The position numbers and the translations under genes were made by a program. From Oreocharis arfaki (lineage: Eukaryota; Chordata; Aves; Passeriformes; Paramythiidae): DNA of 64,000 nucleotides. Below, in pieces: positions 38,395-49,393 of this stretch. The notes under the pieces are model-generated. The model ran no database searches. It was given only the letters and a program-made list of their open reading frames with translations, and was not told the DNA's origin. Numbering within the stretch: the first letter of the stretch is position 1; each line of letters opens with the position of its first letter. The stretch lies in NCBI GenBank assembly GCA_013398015.1, contig VZRR01012420.1:313702-377701 (forward strand), given 5' to 3'.

Positions 38395-38671
38395 TGAAAC
38401 AGATGGACAGTCCTACCCACAAAATAGACATATTTATGCAAATATCACTGAACTAATTGATGCTCAGTTACATTAAAAATAAGCACATAGGATGCTTTCA
38501 TGGTGTCAACATTTCTGACTATGATTTACTACATTAATGATGTCTTATAGTGAGCCATTTTCCTAAGGGAGAACAAAACCTCCAACTCTTGGACCCAATT
38601 TATTTTCCTGATCAATGCAGTTGCATGAAAAGAAAATGCATTATGTTAGCCTAGTAAATGACACATCCGTA
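38395..38671. repeat. Diverged direct duplication, copy 1
   Basis: Pairs with 39412-39684. Shared blocks occur in the same order at a nearly constant offset: TGAAACAGATGGACA (38395 and 39412), AAATATCACTGA-CTAATTGA (38440 and 39456), CATTAATGA (38532 and 39548), AGCCATT (38553 and 39569) and AATTTATTTT...TGATCA (38597 and 39603). Copy 1 has a POU-type octamer ATGCAAAT (38436-38443) that copy 2 lacks. It matches no repeat family I know. It may be an old segmental duplication of a non-coding element or two copies of an undescribed transposon. Confidence 0.75.
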
Positions 38672-39411
38672 GGAAAGTGTAAATCAACTGTACTTGGACT
38701 TTGTTTCATAAAGAAGTCACGTGTAAAATCCAGATTAATTCAGGATTGTCTGTATTGTATAATTTTAGAAAAAAATATGCATTTAAAATTCTTTATTCAT
38801 AATTACCATTCAGTTAATTTATAGGCCCTGAGGAAAGAGCCAGACATGAGCACCTCATTAATTTCAGTTAATCAACAGTAAAACATTCAGAAGGTTCACA
38901 TGCTTTAATTACTTCTCTATTAGAGACCATTACCAGACAACTGTGAGCAAACCCCTCTCAAACTGTAGGACAGTTCACATTTTCCACAACCCCTAAGTCC
39001 AGAATCCTTAGAAACAACCGTAAAAGGGAGCATGCATGTTTGGCAAAATGCTAATGGGACCCATATCTATCTTCCTTTGATATGTGCAGCTCTCCTGCAG
39101 GTATAGAGATCCTGTATGTAAAAGCCTCAGAAAATAAAGCAACATGGGGCTAATCCATAAATCTGCAACTTGAAATTAGCTTTCTTCCCTTACTTCTCAC
39201 ATGGAGTCAAGAAATGCATGGCTTGGAGATATGTCTGATGATTTCGCCCAGAGTTTGTGAAGTAGAGAGGGAAGACAACATCTGTGTCTGAAGGGTTGCC
39301 TGTATGTAGGAAAATTATGAGCATGGCTTCTCTTTCCTCCTGGGAAAGGTTAATAGTAAATAAATGTAATTCCTTTACATCCAGGAGAATCATTGCAACA
39401 TCCATCACTAC
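38672..39411. other. Spacer between the duplicated blocks
   Basis: AT-rich, with no exon or repeat family recognised. A 72-codon minus-strand frame (39190-39408) looks accidental. Confidence 0.5.
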
Positions 39412-39684
39412 TGAAACAGATGGACAATTGCACTAAATAAATAAAATATTAGTGTAAATATCACTGAGCTAATTGACGTTCATCTAAACCAAAAGAGGGA
39501 AAACAAGATACTTACATGTTGCTAACAGCTGTGAGTGTAATTTACATCATTAATGACTCCTTATACTAAGCCATTATCATGGGCCTAAAGATTCTGGAAT
39601 CTAATTTATTTTCTTGATCAGTGAGATGAATACAAAGATGGCACACAGGGATTGTTATATACTAAATCATATATCTAGAGCAAT
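39412..39684. repeat. Diverged direct duplication, copy 2
   Basis: Second member of the pair described at 38395-38671, in the same orientation. The constant offset across four blocks (1016-1017 bp, then 1006 after a small length change) argues for true homology rather than chance AT-rich similarity. The copies differ substantially between blocks, so the duplication is old or only the blocks are constrained. Confidence 0.75.
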
Positions 39685-41084
39685 ATAATGTAGACACACT
39701 CATTTATTTTTCCTGAGGAGGTTTTATTTTTCAACAGTTTTTAGTTATGCAAGAGAGAATATTTTTCTTTATTTTTTTTTATTTGTCAGATATTTCCTCT
39801 CTAGAGAAAAGTACAAGATTTTATCTATTACCCATCTGTAAAACCTGACAAGTCTGTGAAATTTCTCAGATTTACCTCATTACCACTGAGAATAGTTTTT
39901 TATTATTTTTGGTGAAAATACGCCATAATTTCACTGATTCCACAATTATGGGGAAAAATTTCTTGCTTGAAGCTGAATAACAAGTACGTAATATTATACT
40001 TCCAGAGATAAAGAACAAAATCTGGATGTTCTCCTTATACCCCAATTTTATATGCAGGTAAACTCAATACCTGTTGGGATGAGACCAGTTAAAAAAACTT
40101 CTGTCACTATAAATCTGCAAAGCCTTTGCAAAATCTCCCACGACAGGAAAATGTCCAGGCTCACTAAATCAAAAGTGAACAAGGTGGGTTCTAGGAATCG
40201 TCCTAATAATTAATTAGTTAATATTTCCCATGAGATTTGCTCTAGGACTTGATCCTGAAATTCTGTAAGAACAGTATTTTAATTTTGATGACAAGGCCAT
40301 TTTGTTGTTTTTTTAACTCATTAGGTTAAGGGCTTGAAAAGATACACGTGTCAAATTTTAACAGCCTGAAAAAAATCCATCCAGAAGATGTGTAGGGTTT
40401 TTTTCCCCTTAAACACCTCCAGAAATCTAAATCTCTGGCCACTGTACAGAAATTCAAGCTATAAACAGTTTACATATTTCAAATGCACACTGACTACTAC
40501 ATTTCCTTTCACAATCCAAACATCAGAACTCTTTTCCCCCCATTTTTCATAACGTGTTGGGTTTTTAAAAAAATCAGTGACAGAAACAAAGAGCAGCCGG
40601 TGGATGCAGTGCTGACTCAAGTAGTCTGTGATAGCTCTCTAACAGATAACACATCTTGCTACGCTGCACAGGCACATTCAGACAGATAATGTGCAATTCT
40701 AATTCAAAAAGTGTTTGAACATAATGTTTCTGTCTTGCTCCCTGATTTTTCAACTTCTGTTTCTTAGCAGTGTTAATTCTATTATAGTCCATTGGTTCTC
40801 ACAAAATTAGTTTTTCTCAGGCTGTGTTAGAGAACTTTTTAGTCATGAGGTTTTTGGGTTTATATTTTGTGGGTTTTTTTTTTTTCCTCTTCCAACCTTA
40901 CCCATCCTGTGACTCAGACTCACCTTTGACATTTTGCAGGAATTTTACAGAAAATCTTCTAACAGAAACTAACTGTGGGACATGATCTGAGTGATCATCT
41001 ACGACACTGAAAATGCCATAGAGAAAGGATGTATGATGCCAGGTGAGATACTTCTTTTAGAGTTAGGGAATTAAAAATTTGACA
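39685..41084. other. Non-coding stretch, no recognised element
   Basis: AT-rich sequence with small A/T runs. No gene or repeat family can be supported. Confidence 0.5.
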
Positions 41085-41290
41085 GTCCAAGGCGCTGATG
41101 AAACCTTGTCTGCAGTATTGTGCAACGTTCAGATCCCTGGGTCACCAGGAGAATGCAAAAACTACCTAAGGACAGGACACGGATGAACTTGAGCATTTCA
41201 GAAGTTAAGGCTGTGAGGAGATCTGGTGGCTGAGTACAAATGCATCAGAACTTAAGCACCAGGGAAGGAGATGAGCTATTTAAGCTAAAG
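41085..41290 (+). mobile_element. Old CR1 LINE fragment
   Basis: 'GCGCTGATGAAACCTTGTCT' followed by 'GCAGTATTGTGCAACGTTCA' resembles the CR1 3' region (GATGAAACCCCATCTGGAGTACTGTG-type). Further resemblance fades through about 41290. There is no recognisable octamer end. A tentative call for a heavily diverged copy. Confidence 0.55.
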
Positions 41291-44200
41291 GTCAGTGCTA
41301 ATACTGTAACAAATGCTCATGTGGATAGTGAGTAGGACATTGTCACTCATGAGAATGGAGTTCTAGAAAAAAAATCCTAAAAAATAGTAGAACGAAAAAC
41401 AATCTGTATTTTTAAGTAGGTGTTTATTCATTTTGTGTCAAGGAGTTACATCTGGAGTCTCCCCTTAGCAGAGGTGAGAGAGAGGGAACAAGAAAATACC
41501 GGGCACTGGAGTCCAACCACAAACTCTTTATCAGTGCCCTGTCCAGAAATTCTTTTGCTAAAAAACTATTGGAACAAAAAGTACTGTGCAGTGTAAGAAT
41601 CCCATTGACAACACTTGGCCATCAGTGTTGTGCAAAAAGCCTGGCTCTTACCAGTTCAAGGGTCCAAAGAATTAAGTTCATGCACCTTCAGTACCCAGTT
41701 TTAGTGGCTTCGATTGCCTCTGACTCTGACTAAGGCAAATACTATGTCATTTCAGAAATCACATGCTCTCTTCTTGTCTTGAAGGTATTTAATTTCTTTC
41801 CCAAAATCACTGAAAATCGTTAATTATCTTGAAAGGCTTAGCTAGGAGGTCGTGTTAGGAAGTCTGAGGAAAACTTCTTTACTCTCATGCTGAATGACAG
41901 TGAGGGGAAAGTGCTGGGACACTTCTTCATGCCTCCATGGCTTGGAAAATGCCAATTTTCTAAGTGTAGTAGTTCAGGTAGAGATATTAAATGTGGTCCA
42001 GCATATGGCAGAAGAGAAAATGAGACAAAATCATCGCTAAAAGGAATGTAAAATTCCAAGAATGCAGGAGAGATTAAATTCTCTACAGTAAATTCATTTT
42101 GCAGAACATAAGGATGTGGCCACTTGTTTCATTTTAGGATGAGAAGAAGAAAAATACAGCACATTTCATGTTCAAGGAGGAAAAAAGTTAGACAAATGTA
42201 ACACCAGTGTTTCCTAGTTGCTGAAGACTACTAAATAAAACCCGACAATATATTTTTCCAGGCTGCATCCTCTCCTTTCTGCTAACTAACTACAGAAACA
42301 TTTCCAGCTTTTCATCCTATTTTATTTGTTTTTCAGCATATACTGTCTTCACAATTCATTTCCACGAATCTGATTATTTCCATTTTGTGCTTCACATAAT
42401 GAATCATATCTTTGTTTCAAGAGCTCCTCGTCTCCTGATCCCCTTTGGGATCAAAAGCATGAAATTTGATACATTAGTTGTTCTATCCCATTACATTAAT
42501 TAGATCATGTTTTGACAAATTGCTTGAACTTTATGAAGCGTTTATTGAAATCACTGCCTTTTAAATATATACAATTGCAGATCTTCTTAGACAAAAAAAA
42601 TTACACATGGGAAAACCAGAGAAAGCTAGAAATCAAACAGACATGACAGTAGCACACATAATTACTCTAAAATTATTTTCTCAAATTGTGTCTGCCTCAC
42701 AGGCAAAAATGCCAAAGGTAAATACCAAAATGCTCCTCTTTTCAACTTGAAAGAGCAGACATAATTTTCTGTGGTTAGGAGGTAGGGTTTGTTTTTGTTT
42801 TGATTATGAGAAGTGTGAAACCCAGAGCTGAAGTTGACAAACATCACATTTGGGAGTAAATTTTTGATCAAGTTTCTTCTGGGAGATGTTTTCTATCAGA
42901 ATTTGATGCCTCTGTGAATGGAAAATAAGACAGGTCTTCTTCCTCTGCACCTTTAAACAGTTTAGCTCTTTGTCCTTTCAATTTCTATATATTACAGCAC
43001 CTCAGTTAGGAGGAGGAGTTTGCAAAAAGCCGAGGGCATCGCTCTGAGACACAAATGAACCCCCTCTCTCCCTTCCTGTGCTCCTGCCTGTGTCAGTGCA
43101 GAGGTGCCTTGGTGTTGGCACAGATGTGATATTATGGCACTGAAATGGAGCTGGGTGTCCAGGGCACAAATCCAGGTCCACCCTCATGGCACAGACACCG
43201 CTGTGCAGGACTTTGAAAGAGAACAGGATGGAGAGGAGGGGAGAGGAGCATGGCGAGGAGAAGGCAGCTCGCCTTCTCTCCTTCCTCTTGGACGGCAGAT
43301 CCATCTGTTGGATCCAGCAGTTTCAGAGCAATGTCAAGAAGGAAAGTTTTGTGAAATTCCCTCTGTCTGCCTACTCCAGCAACACAGTCAAGACCTTGGA
43401 GTCTGGATCTCATGGTAATTCCATGATGAGTGAAGTCCATCTAGAGGTGTTCCAGCTGACAGCAGTGCAAGTCTCTACACAAGTTGAATACAGTTGAAAT
43501 TAATGAGATTTGGTAGGTTGAAATAGCTTATGGACAAGCTTTAATTCAAAGAGAGGAATACAGGCTTCTCTGGGTCTGAATTTCAGAACATTCTTTTGGA
43601 TTGTGGGATAACATATCCAGCTATGAATGATCAGAAATGTACCTTCAGTTTTTTTCCTGCTGTGAAGGAGTTTCTGTGCTCTTGGCGTTGTTTCTAAAGA
43701 GAGAATAATACCTCCCTTCAGCCAAGGGATTTCTGAAAACCTGTAAAGATTATTCATGCTCTCTACAGTCTCAGGGGAGAGAAATTTGTCCAAAAGTCCT
43801 CTCTGAACTCTTTTGTTCTACAGCTTCTGGAGAGGCATGTTCTCCCTCTAAATACCTCAGAGAAGCAAAGCCTAGGAACCAAAGCAGACACAAAGAAGTT
43901 TTTGAAAAAAACATACTGAGTGCAGCACAGGCCAATCCACTCAGCTGGCTCAGAGAAGTTTTGGCAGAGCAGCTGAAGTCTTGAATGCTCAATAGCATAA
44001 AATACAGAAAAATATATCCCCTACCCCAGACTTCATATCATTTTCTTTATGTCTTTATGTCTTTACATTTACTGTCCTTTTGTTTCCATTCTTTCCTTTG
44101 GTATTTTTGTCTTCCTAGATAGCAGTGATAAGCATATTTATGCAGATCTCTTAGTAGGCAAATGTATTCCTCTATGTGCTCTAATGTGCTTCTTGTCATG

Positions 44201-45886
44201 TTGTTCATTATTCCTTCAGACTTTAATAATGTTCTCAGCTTGATATGGTTAAGAATAATGAGGCATTTATTCCTATTCAAGAAGCTAATTAAAAGACTCT
44301 GTTTTGTTTCTCTTAGGTGGGTTGATAACTTAATTATAGAAGTAACATTCACAAAAGAAAACCATTTCTGTGTTGGGTGGCCCTATATAACTACACCATG
44401 TCTCTCTTTCCGTTTTCTTCATGACATTGTATATTACAGTTCCATGGAAAAAGAACAGTACAACGAAGTTTGAAGCAAAATGCTTCTGCTAACAAGCTGC
44501 AAAGTTATGATGAGCAATTACTATGTGAAAGCTAAAATGAGCATTATTTGGAGCTGGAACTGAGGTTTCCATTCTATGTCTGAAAAGAAAATAGGGCCTG
44601 GCTATTGTCTTCAGTTGTCACCTCCAGCTCGGATCATAAGTAATGGTGCATGAGTGATACACGGCTGTGTGCCCATACTGGGCTCCATTCTGCAAAGTGG
44701 AGAAGCCTGTGCAAAGCCAGAGACATGCAGAGATTTCTGGGGTTTTGCCTTTGTTACACTGTATGCCAGGAGTGATTTAGAGCTGCACTGTGGTGCCTTC
44801 CCAATAGTTTTCCAGACTTATATTTTACTTGTATTGTCTTCTTGTTATAGCTTGCTTTGTTAAATGCCATAAATGGTGAAATAAAGAACAAAGACCCAAA
44901 GGAGCTCTCTGAGTCAGCCCATTGGAACCTCAGTGCAAACAGAAATTATGGAAGGTCCTCAACTCCGTAAACTCCCCAGTGCTGCAGACCTTCAGGGCAC
45001 ACAAGAAAAGCAGAGGAACCCCTACAGACTAACTCACACTGGAGACAGAGGCAGAACTCTGTGGGATACTCCAGCCAGGAGATGGAGGCTGTGGAACAAG
45101 ACAAAAACCTGGGGAAAGAACCAGCCTCTACCAGGGCCCCAGCAGGATTGTATGGGAATGACTGTCCTGAGAAACCCTGGAAGGGATCTTCTGGCTCACA
45201 GTAGGATCTGTCTAGGCATCTGACTGCAGTGCTGCTGCAAACTGGACCCTGCCGAGTTGTTTATTTGAGTGGACAGCTGGTGGATACCTTGCTACATTCA
45301 GCAGTTTTTATCACATAGGTTCAAGTCTCGAGAGGATCATAAAGAAGCACTATGCAAGGAGCCCTGTGTTTCCATTCTCTGGGAGGAAATTGGAAACAAG
45401 GAGGAGGTCAAAAGCATTCATGTCTGCCCTGAGTGATAACTGCCTTGTTAAAGAAATTCAAGACACATTTGGGTTAGCCCAAAGTGACATTTCTACTGAG
45501 TTTTACTGAAAATTGATGGGATATGGATAGCTGCAGATCCTGGGAGTCACACCATGGCCTAGCCCAAGGTTTAGATGCTCCTGATTTCACTTTCTTGAAG
45601 GGGTTTGGTCTTTAAAAAATAAACACTCACAGACTTTTTCATCTTGCTCTGAGGCAATGCCATACCTGCCTATCATGGATAGCAGAGAGTCATTTGATGA
45701 TGGAAAATTTTCCAATCAGGATCTCCCATCTGTACTTCTTGGAGTCACAGACAGGGGAGGAGTTTTTCCTCCTGCTGAGCATGGCAAAAATATCTGACCA
45801 TACTGACTATCCGCTGATCATTAAGTCTGCATCAGGGACTAGTCCTTTCTGTCTATTTTAGATAACAGTCTTAATTTCAGACACCA
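41291..45886. other. Non-coding stretch with two GC-richer patches
   Basis: No gene is supported. About 43002-43497 is GC- and CpG-richer and holds four overlapping frames of about 100 codons on both strands. About 44890-45240 is GC-richer and open for 96 codons on the plus strand, including a THTGDR string reminiscent of a zinc-finger linker but without any C2H2 pattern. Confidence 0.5.
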
Positions 45887-46101
45887 TCTCCTCTCCTCTC
45901 CTCTCCTCTCCNNNNNNNNNNNNNNNNNNNNNNNNNNNNNNNNNNNNNNNNNNNNNNNNNNNNNNNNNNNNNNNNNNNNNNNNNNNNNNNNNNNNNNNNN
46001 NNNNNNNNNNNNNNNNNNNNNNNNNNNNNNNNNNNNNNNNNNNNNNNNNNNNNNNNNNNNNNNNNNNNNNNNNNNNNNNNNNNNCTCCCCTCCCCTCCCC
46101 C
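45887..46101. repeat. Pentanucleotide pyrimidine repeat containing an assembly gap
   Basis: TCTCC-type pentamers (45887-45911) run into 173 N (45912-46084) and emerge as TCCCC-type pentamers (46085-46101). The true array length is unknown. Any translation across the N run is meaningless. Confidence 0.95.
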
Positions 46102-47030
46102 ATCCCTTCTCTTCCCTTCTTCTTGTTTATTTTTACTTCTTTTTCAGAGATATTAGACTACAACTTTGAAAGCTTGTAATAAAAATGCTAAGAAAAGATT
46201 TAAATGCGTATTTACAGTAATGCACCAGCACTAATATGTTGGCTCCTTTCCTGGGAAGATATAGGGGCCCATGATAACTTTTAGACAGTCAGAAAATCGT
46301 AGAGGAGAGAGAAATGAAAAGCCATAGAAATAGGAAGCAAATAGTTTAGCAATGGAGTCAGAAGGAAGGTTTTCTTACCCTTGAAATTATTTAAGATTGA
46401 GTATTAAAAGCCCAGTGACGAAAGGAATTCTGTGAATATGAACACAGGGCTCAGGGAAAAAATGGGAATTGAATGAAAGGTATTAAAATAAGAACATCTG
46501 GTCGTTTTGAATTGGTAGGTGCTTTCTTGTGCTGGCCTTATTTAAGAAGTAAAAATGATGGTTTTAGACTACCAGTGATAGATGGGTCTTTTGGACCAAA
46601 CACGGTGATCCAAGTTACCTAATGATGGAGAGTTCAAACACATACACCACTAAATAAACCTAAACTACAGGGTATAAATAATAATTTTGATTCTAGATGA
46701 ACTGTTTTTCAGTGTGTCTATCAGATTTGGCTGTAATCTGAAGCCATTATGTGACCAAAATGTGTATTAAGTAAACCTAGATATATCACCCTTGCTGGAA
46801 AAATCCATGGCTCAATTTCATGGTCATTTCCATAGCAACATAATTGCAGTGTAGAATACAGGATTACTCCTTAAATATGTGTGACCAGTATGGCTTAGAT
46901 TAAATATTTGTCTCCATCTCTGCTGGCAAATACAAAAGTTCTCTGCTAACATTTAACAAGTGGAACTGTGTAAGTTGAAATAACCAACATCTAAATGGCA
47001 ACCTGATGGCTATTTAGCAAAACTTTGACA
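46102..47030. other. Non-coding stretch, no recognised element
   Basis: AT-rich; no exon, repeat family or RNA gene seen. Confidence 0.5.
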
Positions 47031-47455
47031 CATAGAATCATAAAATGGTTTGGGTTGGAAGGGCCCTTAAAGATCACCTGTTTCCAACCCCCTGCCATGG
47101 GCAGGGGCACCTGCCACTAGATCAGGTTGCTCAGAGCCCATCCAGCCTGGCCTTGAACACTTCCAGGGATGGGGGATCCACAGCTTCTCCAGGCAGCCTG
47201 TACCAGTGCCTCACCATCCTCACAGTAAAGAATTTCTTCCTAATATCCAATCTAAACCTTCCCTCTTTCTGTTTAAAGCCATTGCCCCTGGTCCCGTCAC
47301 TGCATGCTCTGGTATAAAGCCCATCTCCAGCTCTCTTGTAGGCCCTTCAGGTATTGAAAGGCCACCATAAGCTCCCCTGGAGCCTTTTCTTCTCCAGGCT
47401 GACCACCCCCAATTCTCCCAGCTTTTGCTCATGGGAGAGGTGCTCCTTCCCTTGC
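47031..47455 (-). mobile_element. CR1 LINE 3' fragment, well preserved
   Basis: Forward it begins with an octamer-derived CATAGAATCATAAAATGG, then 'TTTGGGTTGGAAGGGCCCTT', 'CCACTAGATCAGGTTGCTCA', 'GGCCTTGAACACTTCCAGGG', 'AGTAAAGAATTTCTTCCTAA' and 'TTTAAAGCCATTGCCCCTGG', then 'CTTTTCTTCTCCAGGCTGA' and 'GGGAGAGGTGCTCC'. This is the reverse complement of the CR1 3' region with low divergence, so one of the youngest copies here. 5'-truncated, with no RT. Confidence 0.95.
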
Positions 47456-48315
47456 TGCAACATTCATAAGGACTCTGAACTGGAATCATAAAAGCTTCTA
47501 AGGTTTAGACTGTGATACTTAATTAATGAAGCAACATTTCCTAATTATTTCTAGGGAATGAATGCCATTAAGAATTGTGAATGCACAGGCAGGAACTGAA
47601 GGCACAGGGGCTCCTTGAAGAAAGCTTGAAAACCTAATTTAGAACTTTTGTTAAAACAGCTATATGGAACTTGCTTTAACAGATGTGAAATAATAACAAT
47701 ACTTCCTGTAAAGGCTGGTCTAAGGAGGAGCAAACTGTAGTTCCATGATCACATTCTTTCATCTTTCAGACTTTGAAAAGGGCCAGCGACTTCAAGGAAG
47801 ACTCCTTAGTACCTGAAAGCCTCCTGTCCTCGTACATGCCATGCCCTTGCAGTTGCAGAGACAGAGATAAAGGTGATCCCCTCCATAAAAATCTTCCTCA
47901 GGAAAAGTAGGGCTGATTTCACCAGTTTAATGTAGTGTTTAAGTGATGGGCTTTGCACAGTCAACAAAATAAACCTTATCTATTGTTTTCTCCTTAAAGT
48001 GAGATTTCTCCTTTCAGCCAAGAACTGAATTTGAGCCGCTTTGTTTTCATGGATACCAAATTTCTCATGTAAGGCTGAGACTTACAATGATCCATTGCAA
48101 TTATCTTATTATTATTGCAAAAACCTATTAAACCTGTCAGCCCAAGGACTCTGCTGTCCTATAACAACAACTTGAGACCAACACAGAGCACTGTGCTGCC
48201 TGCCCACTTTCTGAATATGAGGTAGCCTTGAAGAAAACAAGGAAACTTCCTGGACACTGTGTGCTAGGATCTGCATTCTCTAAGGGCACCAACAGCTCCA
48301 GCTGACACTACTTGA

Positions 48316-48394
48316 TAATAATAAATAAAAATAAGCCAAATCTAAAAATAAACAAAAATATTCTAAAAATAACTAAAAATAGCCAAATCTAAAC
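48316..48394. repeat. A-rich imperfect repeat
   Basis: AATAAA-like simple sequence in which AGCCAAATCTAAA occurs twice, at 48334-48346 and 48381-48393, 47 bp apart. Confidence 0.7.
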
Positions 48395-48492
48395 GTTTTG
48401 GATTTTTCTGTGATAGCTGATACCTGTTGGCACTGGCACCTTCTCCCTTCTGCCGCTTATGTCCTGAGGAGCAACAAAGATGAGGGAAAGTC

Positions 48493-48510
48493 TCCCCCAT
48501 ATATGGGGGA
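48493..48510. promoter_or_regulatory. Perfect 18-bp palindrome with a consensus CArG box
   Basis: TCCCCCATATATGGGGGA is fully self-complementary, and its centre CCATATATGG (48497-48506) fits the serum response factor consensus CC(A/T)6GG exactly. One such match can occur by chance in 64 kb, but the extended symmetry is uncommon. No promoter or gene start is visible nearby, so any role would be as a distal element. Confidence 0.35.
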
Positions 48511-49337
48511 TGTTGTTCACTTCTGGACACAGCAGTCTGGTCACAGAGAGATGCTGTGTCTGATTGTCTTCATTGTCCAAAGCTGAATGGAAATTTTCAT
48601 GATCAAAGAAGACTAAAATGGTGACAACCTAGAGCTGATACACTGGAGGATTTCAAATAACTTCAGTAAGTAGGAGATAAAATTCAGATTTTTCCTGAAA
48701 CCGCTGTCTAATCCACCTGGGAAGATTCCCCACAGGAGTCCTCTGAAGGTTATCGATATATTTTATGGTATATTGCTCAACATCCACACAGAAATCTCAA
48801 TTTTGCTTTAGGTTGCATAAGATGCACTTGCTTGGAATTCACAGTGAATGTTCTGAGAACTAATGTATATTAAATTAAAAGCTATTGCTTCTTAAGATAT
48901 GTGCCTTATAAGATAGGAAATTCATCATGATGTCTTCCAGAGGATTAATGGGAGAAGCCAGCCAGGCAGTAATTTCCCCAGGACAAGTCTGTTTTGCCCA
49001 TGACAGTAACTGGTGAGGGATCTCTCTCTGTCTTTACCACTGCATATGAACCTTTCATGATATTTTCTCCCTGCCCTGTCCAGCTGAAGAGGGGAGTGAG
49101 AGAGAGGCTTGGGGGGCACAGGACATCAACCCATCACAGCCAGTTTCCTAAATTAAACAGACAAGCCAACTGTGGGGGCTTCAGTAAGAACTGAATGATG
49201 AATATTTCTCTGCATACTTGGCTACAATAAATGAGTAAATCGTGGTGGATGAACATGTGCAGCACATACTGCTTAGAGACACTCTGGAAAACACTAGAGA
49301 ATGACAATGTCTTAGGAGCATGCAGGGTCGCTTCGAA

Positions 49338-49393
49338 CTCCCCACAAAGCACAACACACTCCCCACAAAGCACAACACACTCCCCACAAAGCT
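49338..49393. repeat. Short tandem repeat, 21-bp period, about 2.7 units
   Basis: Units start at 49338, 49359 and 49380 with CTCCCCACAAAGC. The first two are complete and identical; the third is cut off after about 13 bp. It generates the repetitive frames seen on both strands here. Confidence 0.9.

Larger units (their letters stand above)
47456..49337. other. Non-coding stretch
   Basis: Contains an A-rich imperfect repeat (48316-48394), a CArG palindrome (48493-48510) and a weak exon-like frame on the minus strand (48925-49083), each listed separately. Nothing else is supported. Confidence 0.5.

Noticed and set aside
44933..45223. Plus-strand frame with a THTGDR string like a zinc-finger linker
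   Set aside because: No paired C-x2-4-C...H-x3-5-H motif surrounds it, so the match is most likely coincidental.
45858..46103. Minus-strand frame crossing the N run
   Set aside because: Most of its codons are unknown bases in an assembly gap, so it has no evidential value.
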